Source: Hyphomonas sp. L-53-1-40
GTDB taxonomy: Bacteria > Pseudomonadota > Alphaproteobacteria > Caulobacterales > Hyphomonadaceae
Assembly: GCF_000682775.1 (NCBI RefSeq)
Contig: NZ_AWFI01000017.1
Span: 143,578-207,577, forward strand
Direction of reading: 5' to 3'
Length of the DNA stretch: 64,000 nucleotides
Position 1 is the stretch's first letter; every line of letters begins with the position of its first letter. The notes below the pieces were generated by a model. It searched no databases and was not told the origin of the DNA. It worked only from the letters and a program-made list of their open reading frames with translations. Below, piece by piece: positions 43,468 through 51,016 of this stretch. The position numbers and the translations under genes were made by a program.

Positions 43468-44202
43468 TCACACGATGAGCTCGTTACCCTCCAGTGACAG
43501 TGGGAACTTGTCCTTTGATAGCAGTTTGAAACGTTTGCCAGTGATTGTTGCCGCGCGCATCCGGTCGCAACGGAATGTGCGCGGTGAATCGCGCATATGG
43601 TCGAACGCAACAACGTACCAGACCGGATATTTCAGCAAGAGATAGTGCGGATCAATCAGTCGCTTAGAGGTTACGCCATCTTCTCGCTGGTATCCTATTT
43701 CCAGCGTTTCCTGATCAACGAACGCTTGATGCAGAGCGTGAACGACAGCTTTCGGTGGAGCGGTGACACTTGCTTGGACGTAAGTCGATGCCGTGACACC
43801 CACTAGGATTCTGGATTTGAGGCGGTCTATATCCTCGCGCTTTGCAGGTGAGAAAGAGGCTACCAGTTGCCGCCTGACCGAGTCGAGATTTGCCAGAAAC
43901 ATGGGTGAGTTCATCCGCTCTGCGACGGCTATACTAATCAACAGGTCGACGGCCTCAATATATGTGAGGTTTATCCGGCCGACACCCCATTCTCGGTTTA
44001 GGCGCACTCCACCGCCACGCCCTCGGTCTGCGTCAATCTGCATGCCTTGGTCCCGCATGAGGGACAGGTCCCGCGTTATGGTTCGCTCGCTCACCCCGTG
44101 TTGGTGGGCCAGGTCTTTGACCGTGCAGTGCGCATTCTGCTTCAAATGTACGGCCAGTAACTCCAACCGTCGCAGTCGATTCGTCGCGTTCGTTCTCACC
44201 AT
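43468..44202 (-). CDS. WYL domain (YafY-type) transcriptional regulator
   Basis: This 244-residue regulator has an N-terminal helix-turn-helix (RLRRLELLAVHLKQNAHCTVKDLAHQHGVSERTITRDLSLM). A GGGVRLNREWGVGRINLTY linker follows, and a C-terminal WYL ligand domain (from about 150, with LLLKYPVWYVVAFDHMRDSPRTFRCDRM). The tryptophan-tyrosine-leucine signature is degenerate (PVWYVVAF), as in many YafY proteins. Its base composition is visibly more AT-rich than its neighbours. It is divergent from a VOC-family gene across a 100-bp gap holding a palindrome, so the VOC gene is its likely target. Confidence 0.9.
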   Translation of the reverse strand: MVRTNATNRLRRLELLAVHLKQNAHCTVKDLAHQHGVSERTITRDLSLMRDQGMQIDADRGRGGGVRLNREWGVGRINLTYIEAVDLLISIAVAERMNSPMFLANLDSVRRQLVASFSPAKREDIDRLKSRILVGVTASTYVQASVTAPPKAVVHALHQAFVDQETLEIGYQREDGVTSKRLIDPHYLLLKYPVWYVVAFDHMRDSPRTFRCDRMRAATITGKRFKLLSKDKFPLSLEGNELIV

Positions 44203-44212
44203 AAAAGAAATA

Positions 44213-44227
44213 CGACATAAAGTGTCG
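44213..44227. promoter_or_regulatory. Palindrome between WYL regulator and VOC gene, candidate operator
   Basis: CGACA (44213-44217) and TGTCG (44223-44227) are perfect arms around TAAAG. The site lies in the shared promoter region, about 11 bases before the regulator start and 75 before the VOC start. Such TGTCG-type sites suit a dimeric regulator. Function is inferred. Confidence 0.5.
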
Positions 44228-44302
44228 CGTTTCTCAATAGGAGGGGTTCAACACGAACCGCAAGCAAAGTCGCCACAAGTTAGGTGTAGAGGAGATCGCA
44301 AC

Positions 44303-44659
44303 ATGAAGATGAACTATTTCGTCGTCGGAACAAATGACGTGTCCGCTTCCATGGGTTTTTACGGGTCTCTTTTTGAGGGGGCCGGTCTGAACCAGTTTTC
44401 CCCGGCAGACAGGATGACTTATTGGTTGGGCGAGGACTTCGCATTTGCGGTGGCCCGTCCTTTTGACCAACAGCCTGCCAGCGTCGGTAACGGGACCATG
44501 GTTGGTTTCAATGTCGGGACCGCTGAGGAAGTCAGACGGGTCCATGCACTGGCGATCAAACTTGGTGGCACTTGTGAAGGACTACCTGGCCAACGTGGAC
44601 CGCGATACTCGGCCTATGTCAGGGACCTGGACGGCAACAAGCTTTGCTTTTCGGACTAA
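44303..44659 (+). CDS. VOC family (glyoxalase/bleomycin-resistance-like) protein
   Basis: This 118-residue single-module VOC protein begins MKMNYFVVGTNDVSASMGFYGSLFEGAGL and ends PRYSAYVRDLDGNKLCFSD, the two metal-site strands of the vicinal oxygen chelate fold. The usual ligand positions can be read as His/Glu/Gln-poor, so a metal role is uncertain. Such proteins act as glyoxalases, dioxygenases, or simple ligand binders. The good GAGGAGA ribosome site nine bases before ATG 44303 sets the start; the longer frame upstream belongs to the WYL gene's opposite strand. It appears to form a two-gene module with the divergent WYL regulator. Confidence 0.86.
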   Translation: MKMNYFVVGTNDVSASMGFYGSLFEGAGLNQFSPADRMTYWLGEDFAFAVARPFDQQPASVGNGTMVGFNVGTAEEVRRVHALAIKLGGTCEGLPGQRGPRYSAYVRDLDGNKLCFSD

Positions 44660-44660
44660 A

Positions 44661-44730
44661 CAGCGGCGAAGACGTGACCGGCCGGGCGACAGCCGAGCCG
44701 CCGGGCGAGATCACTCAGGACTATCGATAG
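44661..44730 (+). pseudogene. Relic of a DUF2270 gene (3' tail only)
   Basis: From 44666 to 44730 the plus strand encodes EDVTGRATAEPPGEITQDYR followed by TAG, in the same codon phase as the end of the intact DUF2270 gene (EDVNRRAKAQPLGDITQD). The match is 46 of 58 bases at 44666-44723. No upstream part of DUF2270 is present; the VOC stop codon lies six bases before the match begins. This is best read as the leftover end of an older DUF2270 gene. It contributes copy 2 of the direct repeat. Confidence 0.8.
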
Positions 44731-45009
44731 ACCGCAGGATTTCCTCACCCGAGTTCGCGAACCGAGTTGCGAGAACACCTTGTGGCTATGGGGCTCAAAC
44801 TTAAAGAACCTGTGCGAGCAATTGTGGTGTTTCCAGGCTGGAAGATCGATGTCGATGGTGAAAACCCGCTCGTGCAGGTTATGAACCCTTGGGATCTTTG
44901 CAAGGCTATACGCAACTCCTCTCACAGAGCGTTGACTGCCAAACAAGTAGAATTTTTCTACAGCAAGCTTCGCCAGGAACAAGCCCGGGCTGAAGGCAAT
45001 AAAGCCTAG
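44731..45009 (+). pseudogene. C-terminal fragment resembling a NERD-domain protein
   Basis: An open frame of about 80 residues (from TTG 44767, or upstream in frame to 44731) carries EPVRAIVVFPGWKIDVDGEN, then VQVMNPWDLCKAIRNSS and LTAKQVEFFYSKLRQEQ. The VVFPGW motif followed by an MNP strand is typical of the C-terminal end of NERD/nuclease-related proteins. The N-terminal catalytic part and a credible start are missing, so it is probably a gene relic. It ends by overlapping the 3' end of the convergent moxR gene by four bases. A small functional protein cannot be excluded. Confidence 0.6.
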
Positions 45010-45878
45010 CCAGCCGGGCCCCTGCGGCCTCCGCTGCTGTCGCCGCGACGGGCGAGGAAGGCGAGACGTTCGAACAAGGCGACGTCCTGTTCGTTCTTCA
45101 GCAGCGCGCCATGAAGCGGCGGCGTCAGACGGTCCGGGTCAGTTTCCTGCAGCGTTTCGAGGTCGATATCCTCATTCATCAGAAGTTTCAGCCAGTCGAG
45201 CAATTCCGACGTCGACGGCTTCTTCTTCACACCCGGCAATTCGCGCATGGCGTAGAAGGTCGTCAGCGCGTCCTTGACCAGTTTCTTCTTGATGTCCGGG
45301 AAGTGCACGTCGACGATTTCCTGCATCGTCTCTTCGTCCGGGAATTTGATGAAGTGGAAGAAACAGCGGCGCAGGAAAGCGTCCGGCAGTTCTTTCTCAT
45401 TGTTCGATGTGATGATCACGATCGGGCGCTGAAGGGCCTTCACCGTCTGGTCGGTCTCGTAGACATAGAACTCCATTCGGTCGAGTTCCTGCAGGAGATC
45501 GTTCGGGAATTCGATGTCGGCCTTGTCGATCTCGTCGATCAGCAGGATCGGGCGCTTCTCGGCGGTGAACGCCTCCCATAACTTGCCCTTCTTGATATAG
45601 TTGGCCACGTCCTTGGCGCGCTCTTCGCCCATCTGGCCATCGCGGAGGCGAGACACGGCATCATATTCATAAAGACCCTGGCTCGCCTTGGTGGTGGACT
45701 TGATATGCCATTCGATCAGTTCGGCGCCGAGCGCCTTGGCAACTTCAATGGCGAGGACCGTTTTGCCGGTGCCGGGTTCCCCTTTGATCAGGAGCGGACG
45801 CTCCAGAGCGATCGCGGCGTTGACGGCCACTTTCAAATCTTCGGTGGCGACGTAATCCTGGGTGCCTTCAAAGCGCAT
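45006..45878 (-). CDS. MoxR-family AAA ATPase
   Basis: This 290-residue AAA+ ATPase has Walker A GEPGTGKT at 33-40, Walker B LLIDEID at 112-118, sensor 1 in IVIITSNNEKELPDAFLRRCFFHF (with an arginine finger pair) and a C-terminal helical lid. It groups with the MoxR branch that partners CoxE/VWA proteins to fold or activate metalloenzymes. The probable partner, the VWA protein at 38821-40002, lies 5 kb further on in the same direction. In most relatives the two genes are neighbours (from general knowledge of the family). The 394 bases upstream hold no gene. Confidence 0.93.
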   Translation of the reverse strand: MRFEGTQDYVATEDLKVAVNAAIALERPLLIKGEPGTGKTVLAIEVAKALGAELIEWHIKSTTKASQGLYEYDAVSRLRDGQMGEERAKDVANYIKKGKLWEAFTAEKRPILLIDEIDKADIEFPNDLLQELDRMEFYVYETDQTVKALQRPIVIITSNNEKELPDAFLRRCFFHFIKFPDEETMQEIVDVHFPDIKKKLVKDALTTFYAMRELPGVKKKPSTSELLDWLKLLMNEDIDLETLQETDPDRLTPPLHGALLKNEQDVALFERLAFLARRGDSSGGRRGPAG

Positions 45879-46272
45879 GAACTCTTCCTCATCTGGGTCT
45901 GATTCAACAATAGTGTCGCGGAAGTCAGGAGCAAGCGCTTACGTGGCGAAAGGCCTGTCACCGCAGTGCAGCATCGAAATCATTTCTGCCGGTTTCGTGA
46001 GTGTGGTAAAAGGGAATGGCCATGCGTGCCGCCGCAGTGCCTCAAGCTTCAGATGAGCGCCGCGCTGGGTTTGGTTGGGTTGTCCGAGAGGACCATGACG
46101 GACCGGATTTGACGCAGGCCGTATGATCCTATGCATATGGGAAACGGGCGCATGGCACACTTCCAAGCGTGCAGTTGATTGTTTTCATTCGACCCGGCTA
46201 ACCGGATCGCAATCAAGCGTTAACGCCTTTCTGCAAATTTTACCGAAATCTGCAGGAGTGGAATCAGACGCC
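45879..46272. other. 394-bp gene-free region between moxR and flbT
   Basis: No convincing coding region is visible; the small open frames on either strand have no homology I can recognise and no good ribosome sites. The 3' part (46210-46260) contains a perfect palindrome GCGTTAACGC at 46217-46226, preceded by GCAA seven bases upstream. Together these give a degenerate CtrA-like TTAA-N7-TTAAC arrangement, a likely flbT promoter element. Confidence 0.5.
46217..46226. promoter_or_regulatory. TTAAC palindrome upstream of flbT, possible CtrA half-site
   Basis: GCGTTAACGC is a perfect 10-bp palindrome 47 bases before the flbT start. TTAACGCCTTT, which continues to 46230, is repeated base for base upstream of cckA at 54650-54660. 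TTAAC is the core half-site of CtrA, which controls flagellar genes in the Caulobacterales, so shared regulation is possible. Confidence 0.4.
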
Positions 46273-46659
46273 ATGCCATTGAAGCTGTCCCTCAAACCGG
46301 GCGAAACATTCGTGGTGAACGGCGCGGTTGTCAGAAATGGCGATCGGCGCGGCGTTCTCCTGCTCGAAAATCGCGCCCGTGTCCTGCGTGAGAAAGATAT
46401 TTTGCGCCCGAATGAGGCGACTACTCAGGCAGGCCGCACCTATTTCGCCATTATGCAAATGTATCTGCTGGGAGAGGTCGATGGCCCGGCCTATGCGCAG
46501 ACCGCGGAAGCTCTGGCCGGGCTGCTTGCGGCGTGTGATTGCGATGAGGATCGCGATGCAGTCTTGGAAATTTCGGCCGATGTTGCCAGTTCAAGCCTTT
46601 ACCGCGCGCTGAGCCGTTGCCGCAAACTCATGATGGCTGACGCGCGAGGCGCGGAGTGA
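46273..46659 (+). CDS. flbT: Flagellar biosynthesis repressor FlbT
   Basis: This 128-residue protein matches FlbT: MPLKLSLKPGETFVVNGAVVRNGDRRGVLLLENRARVLREKDIL at the start, AGRTYFAIMQMYLLG in the middle and SSLYRALSRCRKLMMAD at the end. FlbT binds flagellin mRNA leaders and represses translation until the hook-basal body is built, a control seen in Caulobacter and relatives. FlaF, its usual partner, and flagellin genes are absent from the window, so flbT sits away from the main flagellar cluster. ATG 46273 follows AGGAG. Its stop overlaps the next small gene. Confidence 0.9.
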   Translation: MPLKLSLKPGETFVVNGAVVRNGDRRGVLLLENRARVLREKDILRPNEATTQAGRTYFAIMQMYLLGEVDGPAYAQTAEALAGLLAACDCDEDRDAVLEISADVASSSLYRALSRCRKLMMADARGAE

Positions 46660-46964
46660 TGGGGAGTGTGATGCGTATCGATCCCATCCCCGACACCAAG
46701 CCGGTCTCCCTCGAAGAGGGGATATCGCTATTGGAAGCCGGGCAGGGCGAAGGCCTTGTTGTCGATCTCGGCAATGGGCGTACCGCCAGTGCTGACGGGC
46801 ATCGCGGAACCGACGGCCTACTCCAGAGGTTGCGCGGTCACCGCATGATGCTCTCGCTCGCGACTGGCGGCGCAGACCTTTCCCGCTTTGAAGGCCTGAA
46901 TGACTCAGTGATCGTTGCGCCGCTCGTGCAGGAAATCCTCGACGCAACGGGTCAAAAGGACTAG
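46659..46964 (+). CDS. Small hypothetical protein coupled to flbT
   Basis: I do not recognise this ~101-residue protein. It begins near MRIDPIPDTKPVSLEEGISLLEAGQGEGLVVDLGNGRTA and ends with FEGLNDSVIVAPLVQEILDATGQ. It has no signal peptide or membrane segment. ATG 46659 overlaps the flbT stop, GTG 46656 and ATG 46671 are alternatives, and the last has GGGGAG four bases upstream. The coupling suggests a part in flagellar control, but nothing in the sequence proves it. marC follows after ten bases. Confidence 0.65.
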   Translation: MGSVMRIDPIPDTKPVSLEEGISLLEAGQGEGLVVDLGNGRTASADGHRGTDGLLQRLRGHRMMLSLATGGADLSRFEGLNDSVIVAPLVQEILDATGQKD

Positions 46965-46974
46965 GTCGGCGCCC

Positions 46975-47622
46975 ATGAGCGCAGACCTTCTCTCCCTATT
47001 TACCGCGACATTTGTCACTTTCTTCGTGCTGATCGATGCATTGGGGGTCGCACCTGTGTTTGCGACGCTTACGGCGGGCGGCGACGCCGCCTATCGGCGA
47101 AGGATGGCGGTGAAGTCCATCATCGTGGCCACGATCATCATTTACGGTTTTGCGTTTGGCGGATCCTGGTTGCTCGGCGCAATGCATATTTCCATTGATG
47201 CGTTTCGGGCGGCTGGCGGCATTCTGCTGTTCATGATCGCACTGGACATGGTGTTCGAGAAGCGCACCGAGCGACGCGAACACCGGGCCGAAGAGCATCT
47301 CGGGACGCACTCCGCCGATCCCGAGCCAGACGACATTTCGGTATTCCCGCTGGGGATTCCCATGGTGGCAGGCCCCGGTTCCATTGCAACCGCCATGTTC
47401 TACATGTCGGACAAGTCGGACTGGATCGAGAAGGGGATCGTGTTGTCGGCGATTGGGCTCAACCTCCTGCTGACGCTGGTCATATTTCTGATTGCCGGGC
47501 CGCTGGTGCGTCTCATGGGCGCGAGTGTTGCCGGGGCACTCACACGAATCCTGGGCGTTATCCTTGCGGCGCTTTCGGTGCAGCTCCTGATTGATGGCAT
47601 TCGCGGGGCATTCAGTCTGTAG
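46975..47622 (+). CDS. MarC family integral membrane protein
   Basis: This 215-residue protein has six hydrophobic helices in the MarC pattern: SLFTATFVTFFVLIDALGVAPVFATL at the start, FRAAGGILLFMIALDMVF in the middle, and ISVFPLGIPMVAGPGSIATAMFYM with the conserved P-L-x-x-P-M-x-x-G-P-G motif. A poorly conserved charged loop rich in Arg, Glu and His (residues ~101-120) lies between helices. MarC proteins are inner-membrane proteins of unclear function; the old idea of multiple antibiotic resistance has not held up. The real start, ATG 46975, follows the preceding stop by ten bases. Confidence 0.92.
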   Translation: MSADLLSLFTATFVTFFVLIDALGVAPVFATLTAGGDAAYRRRMAVKSIIVATIIIYGFAFGGSWLLGAMHISIDAFRAAGGILLFMIALDMVFEKRTERREHRAEEHLGTHSADPEPDDISVFPLGIPMVAGPGSIATAMFYMSDKSDWIEKGIVLSAIGLNLLLTLVIFLIAGPLVRLMGASVAGALTRILGVILAALSVQLLIDGIRGAFSL

Positions 47623-47625
47623 GGA

Positions 47626-48924
47626 TCAGATGCCGGAGGGCTCCACGCTCTTCTTCGGCAGCCGGACGTTCCGTCGGAAGGTCGCAATCATCACATAAAG
47701 CAGGGCGAGACCAGACGCGGTCAGTCCCATTACCTGCAGCATCAGTTGTTGCGTCCATTTGATGCCGGTGTCGGCGATCCGCAGCGCGCCTGGACCATCC
47801 TGCTTGACCAAGGCAACCGACCGGTCTCCGCCAGCTTCAGCCAGCAAGCGCGCGCGCCGCAAGTCTGAACTGTCCTTCACATGTTCAATCAAAGTGATGG
47901 CCGCCGGTGTGCTGGTCAGCGTGCCGATGCGGTCGATCTGGCTCAGGTCCTTCTCGAGCTGCTGCAGGCCACCCGCGTCGATGGAGTTGAGATAAGCATT
48001 CCTTACCCGGTCGACGCGGACACTTGTCGTGGCCAGCTCACCGAGCGCTTCTTCCAGCGCTGGATGCAATACATCGTCAGGCAAGGCATCATTGAGCCGG
48101 CTCTTCATGTAAGCGGTGAATTCGGGTGTCATGCGCCGTGCCCTGCGCGCGGACTTCAGGATTGAGGCGGCTCTTACATTGCCGTCTGATACACCATCAG
48201 ATCCCTCCGCGCCGATCAGGGCGAGTGCCGTGATTTTCAGCGTAATGGGATCCACCCGGTCACCCTTCAGCCAGCGTTCGGAATTGTTGGCGAGATCAGA
48301 GAAGCTGCCCAGCAGCACAAACCGGCGGTCTGACGGTCGCGTATTGCCCGATACGGTCACTTCGAGCTTTTCGCTTGGCACATCGGCATCTTGCGTGTCG
48401 GCAGGATCTTCGGAGGCCTCTTCTTCCTCGACGATGCTTGCGTAAGAGGGCGTGTTTCTTGGGCCGGCGGATGCCTGTGCCTTTTCAAACTTCAGACCGA
48501 TATCAAGTGGCAGTTTACGGAGCGCGGCCGCGGCCATCCGGTCATCCGGACGGTCCAACTTCACACCGCTGGAATCGGCTTCGAGTTCGCGCACCGATTC
48601 CCGATCAAGCATTTGCGGCGCTGCCAGAAGGAAGCCGCGTGCTGCCGCGACATCCATATCCATCAGTTCACGTTCAACGATGTCGTGCCAGAATTTATAC
48701 TTGTCGCCGCCATTGCGCGGGGCGATTGACGCAAACGTTTCGTCGATGTTGCGGCGGGTCTGATCAATCGACTCAATGGTGGGGGACTCTGAAAAGCTCT
48801 CGCCAGAGAATGCCATGGCGAGACTTTGCGCAGCGATCACTGGCATGAGGACCAGCAGTGAGTTGAACACTACTGCCTGCATCCAGCCGGACGACTTATC
48901 CATAGTTTTCCGGCGTCGGGCCAT
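47626..48924 (-). CDS. Hypothetical membrane-associated protein
   Basis: I do not recognise this 432-residue protein. It has one N-terminal hydrophobic helix (MQAVVFNSLLVLMPVIAAQSLAMAF), a large helical soluble region (IDETFASIAPRNGGDKYKFWHDIVERELMDMDVAAARGFLLAAP, an acidic loop EEEEASEDPADTQDADVPSE) and a second helix near the C-terminus (LMLQVMGLTASGLALLYVMIATF). It is therefore anchored at both ends with a long periplasmic domain. ATG at the eighth codon is an alternative start. It is convergent with marC (three bases apart) and divergent from dksA. Confidence 0.82.
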   Translation of the reverse strand: MARRRKTMDKSSGWMQAVVFNSLLVLMPVIAAQSLAMAFSGESFSESPTIESIDQTRRNIDETFASIAPRNGGDKYKFWHDIVERELMDMDVAAARGFLLAAPQMLDRESVRELEADSSGVKLDRPDDRMAAAALRKLPLDIGLKFEKAQASAGPRNTPSYASIVEEEEASEDPADTQDADVPSEKLEVTVSGNTRPSDRRFVLLGSFSDLANNSERWLKGDRVDPITLKITALALIGAEGSDGVSDGNVRAASILKSARRARRMTPEFTAYMKSRLNDALPDDVLHPALEEALGELATTSVRVDRVRNAYLNSIDAGGLQQLEKDLSQIDRIGTLTSTPAAITLIEHVKDSSDLRRARLLAEAGGDRSVALVKQDGPGALRIADTGIKWTQQLMLQVMGLTASGLALLYVMIATFRRNVRLPKKSVEPSGI

Positions 48925-49126
48925 CTACGCTGAAACCAGTGCATCAGTTGTGTTTTGGACAGGCGTTTATAGAGCGCGTCGTCGTGAGAAAGATCAAGTC
49001 CCGGCCTGTAAATTGCACGGGAATAGTCGGTTTCAGGTGCCGAGGATCAGTGACAATCTCATGAGGATTACATGATTTCGCCTCAATTGTCTGAAAACAT
49101 TGACAAAAATTACACAGCATCAGGAA

Positions 49127-49155
49127 TTGCAGAGAATCGCTAGGCAGTCTATATC
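49127..49155 (+). promoter_or_regulatory. Candidate sigma-70-type promoter of dksA
   Basis: TTGCAG (49127-49132) and TATATC (49150-49155) are separated by 17 bp, the optimal spacing. Transcription would begin near 49162, giving a leader of about 23 bases that contains the AAGGTG ribosome site of dksA. Confidence 0.45.
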
Positions 49156-49184
49156 CGCCCCCAAACAGAGTAAGGTGATAAGCG

Positions 49185-49601
<417 letters not shown>

Positions 49602-49757
49602 TCCTGCGTGTTCCATTTCCGAAATAAAAAGCGGCGGTGATCCTGATCGGTTTGCCCATCAACCCAACGCTTCGGCGGTTATGCTTGGAGCCTCATGCGT
49701 TGAAGACATAATGGCATCAAGGTCCAAAGGATGTCTTACAGCATGGTAATCAAGGCC

Positions 49758-49803
49758 TTAACGACGGCATGTGATATTTAACGCGAAGCGGACCTGCATT
49801 AAC
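49758..49803 (+). promoter_or_regulatory. Three TTAAC sites, phased by 20-21 bp, upstream of fliM
   Basis: TTAACG occurs at 49758-49763, 49778-49783 and 49799-49804, i.e. at steps of 20 and 21 bp, about two helical turns. The last ends 24 bases before the fliM start. TTAAC is the core half-site of CtrA, whose full site is TTAA-N7-TTAAC. The same spacing of 21 bp appears upstream of cckA. The function is inferred. Confidence 0.45.
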
Positions 49804-49827
49804 GCTGGCGGAGTTTCGAGTGGAATC

Positions 49828-50994
49828 ATGGCTGACAATGACCGCACCAAAGCGGAAATTCCTAACCAGTCGTTAACCGTATCTGACGCAAAACAGGCTG
49901 GAACACGGAAGTCGGCTTACCGAACCATGACCAATGATCTGCCTCTTGTTGCCGATGACGGCTGGGACATGTCTCCCAGACGGGAGGCCGACATTATGCT
50001 CGACATGCCGACGACGTTCGAGCCAATTACACCGGATCGTCCAATCCCGACATCTCGCGGCGTGCTGAGCGCAGCCGAGATCGAAGCGTTGTTGCGTCCC
50101 AATCTGGACGACATGCCAGAGCCGGAACCCGAGCCTGTCAAAGTTACGGACGTTGATGTTCCGAGTTTGCGGAAGCTGGCGCCGACTGAACCGACCGAAA
50201 TTACAGAGGATGCGCGCCGTATTGCCTCTCGTCTGACTTTGGCGCTGAGAGACGGCTGCGGTCTGAAGGCGGCAGCGCTTGCCCGCGCCAGCGCGCGTGG
50301 CAGTTTCGACCAGGGACTGGAAACGGAATGCGCCGGTCGTGGCTCTGCCATCGCCTGCTACTCTGCGCCCGGTGGTGAAATTGCGGCCATGCTGGTGATC
50401 AGCGCGTCGCTCGCAAATGCACTGATTGAGACTGCCTGTGGCGGAAAGCCGACACAGGGCCATCATCATCGCGCTCTGACGCCGATGGATGCTGCGCTCC
50501 TCGAAGGCCTGGTACGCCCCCTGGGAGCGGCGCTGGCATCCTCACTGAAATTCTCTCGCATCGAAACCGATGCGGAGTTCGCCTGCGCCCTTGCCGGACC
50601 GGGCATGACATCCATTCTCGATCTCGATGTGCGCGTCGATGACATCAAGATGTCGGCGCGCCTGATCCTGGCTGAGGATGACCTGTTTGACCTGTCCAGC
50701 GATGTGCCGACGACGCGCTCGCAACAGCGCATCTCCCGCGAGGTCGCTCCGGTTGTTGGGGCAGGGGCGATGACGGCTGTGCTGACCGCTCGCGTGGCAA
50801 CCCTAAGCGTACCCATGTCACGCCTCGCCAATCTCAAGCCGGGTTCAACCCTGCTGCTGGGCGTGCCAGCCGATCAGCCCGTTGAGCTGCTGACCGGTGG
50901 CCGCGATGGTGCAGTTGTTGCCGAAGGCGAGATTGGCCGGAAGGGCAATCGGATGGCGGTGCGCATCAATCGGCGGACAGCCCTTCTGCGCTAG
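49828..50994 (+). CDS. fliM: Flagellar motor switch protein FliM
   Basis: This 388-residue protein matches FliM in the order of its parts: an N-terminal LSAAEIEALL peptide at 80-89 (the CheY-phosphate and FliG-binding EIDALL element in other FliM proteins), a middle CheC-like domain (ALRDGCGLKAAALARASA, FACALAGPGMTSILDLDVRVDDIKMSARLIL) and a C-terminal SpoA domain (LSVPMSRLANLKPGSTLLLGVP...GEIGRKGNRMAVRINRRTA). The usual position of the peptide is at residues 1-16, so a 79-residue, probably disordered, extension precedes it. The GTG at 49771 is a longer alternative; ATG 49828 is closer to the ribosome-site-like sequence. FliM forms the rotor C-ring. No other C-ring gene is adjacent. Confidence 0.8.
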   Translation: MADNDRTKAEIPNQSLTVSDAKQAGTRKSAYRTMTNDLPLVADDGWDMSPRREADIMLDMPTTFEPITPDRPIPTSRGVLSAAEIEALLRPNLDDMPEPEPEPVKVTDVDVPSLRKLAPTEPTEITEDARRIASRLTLALRDGCGLKAAALARASARGSFDQGLETECAGRGSAIACYSAPGGEIAAMLVISASLANALIETACGGKPTQGHHHRALTPMDAALLEGLVRPLGAALASSLKFSRIETDAEFACALAGPGMTSILDLDVRVDDIKMSARLILAEDDLFDLSSDVPTTRSQQRISREVAPVVGAGAMTAVLTARVATLSVPMSRLANLKPGSTLLLGVPADQPVELLTGGRDGAVVAEGEIGRKGNRMAVRINRRTALLR

Positions 50995-51016
50995 GCAGGG
51001 GGCTGCCCGAAAATTC

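Noticed and set aside
46153..46158. TGGCAC upstream of flbT as a sigma-54 -24 element
   Set aside because: The GC of the -12 element is 11 bases after the GG instead of 10, and the TTGC context is missing.
45862..46166. Small open frames of 64-75 residues between moxR and flbT
   Set aside because: No ribosome sites, no family resemblance, and they occur on both strands over the same bases.
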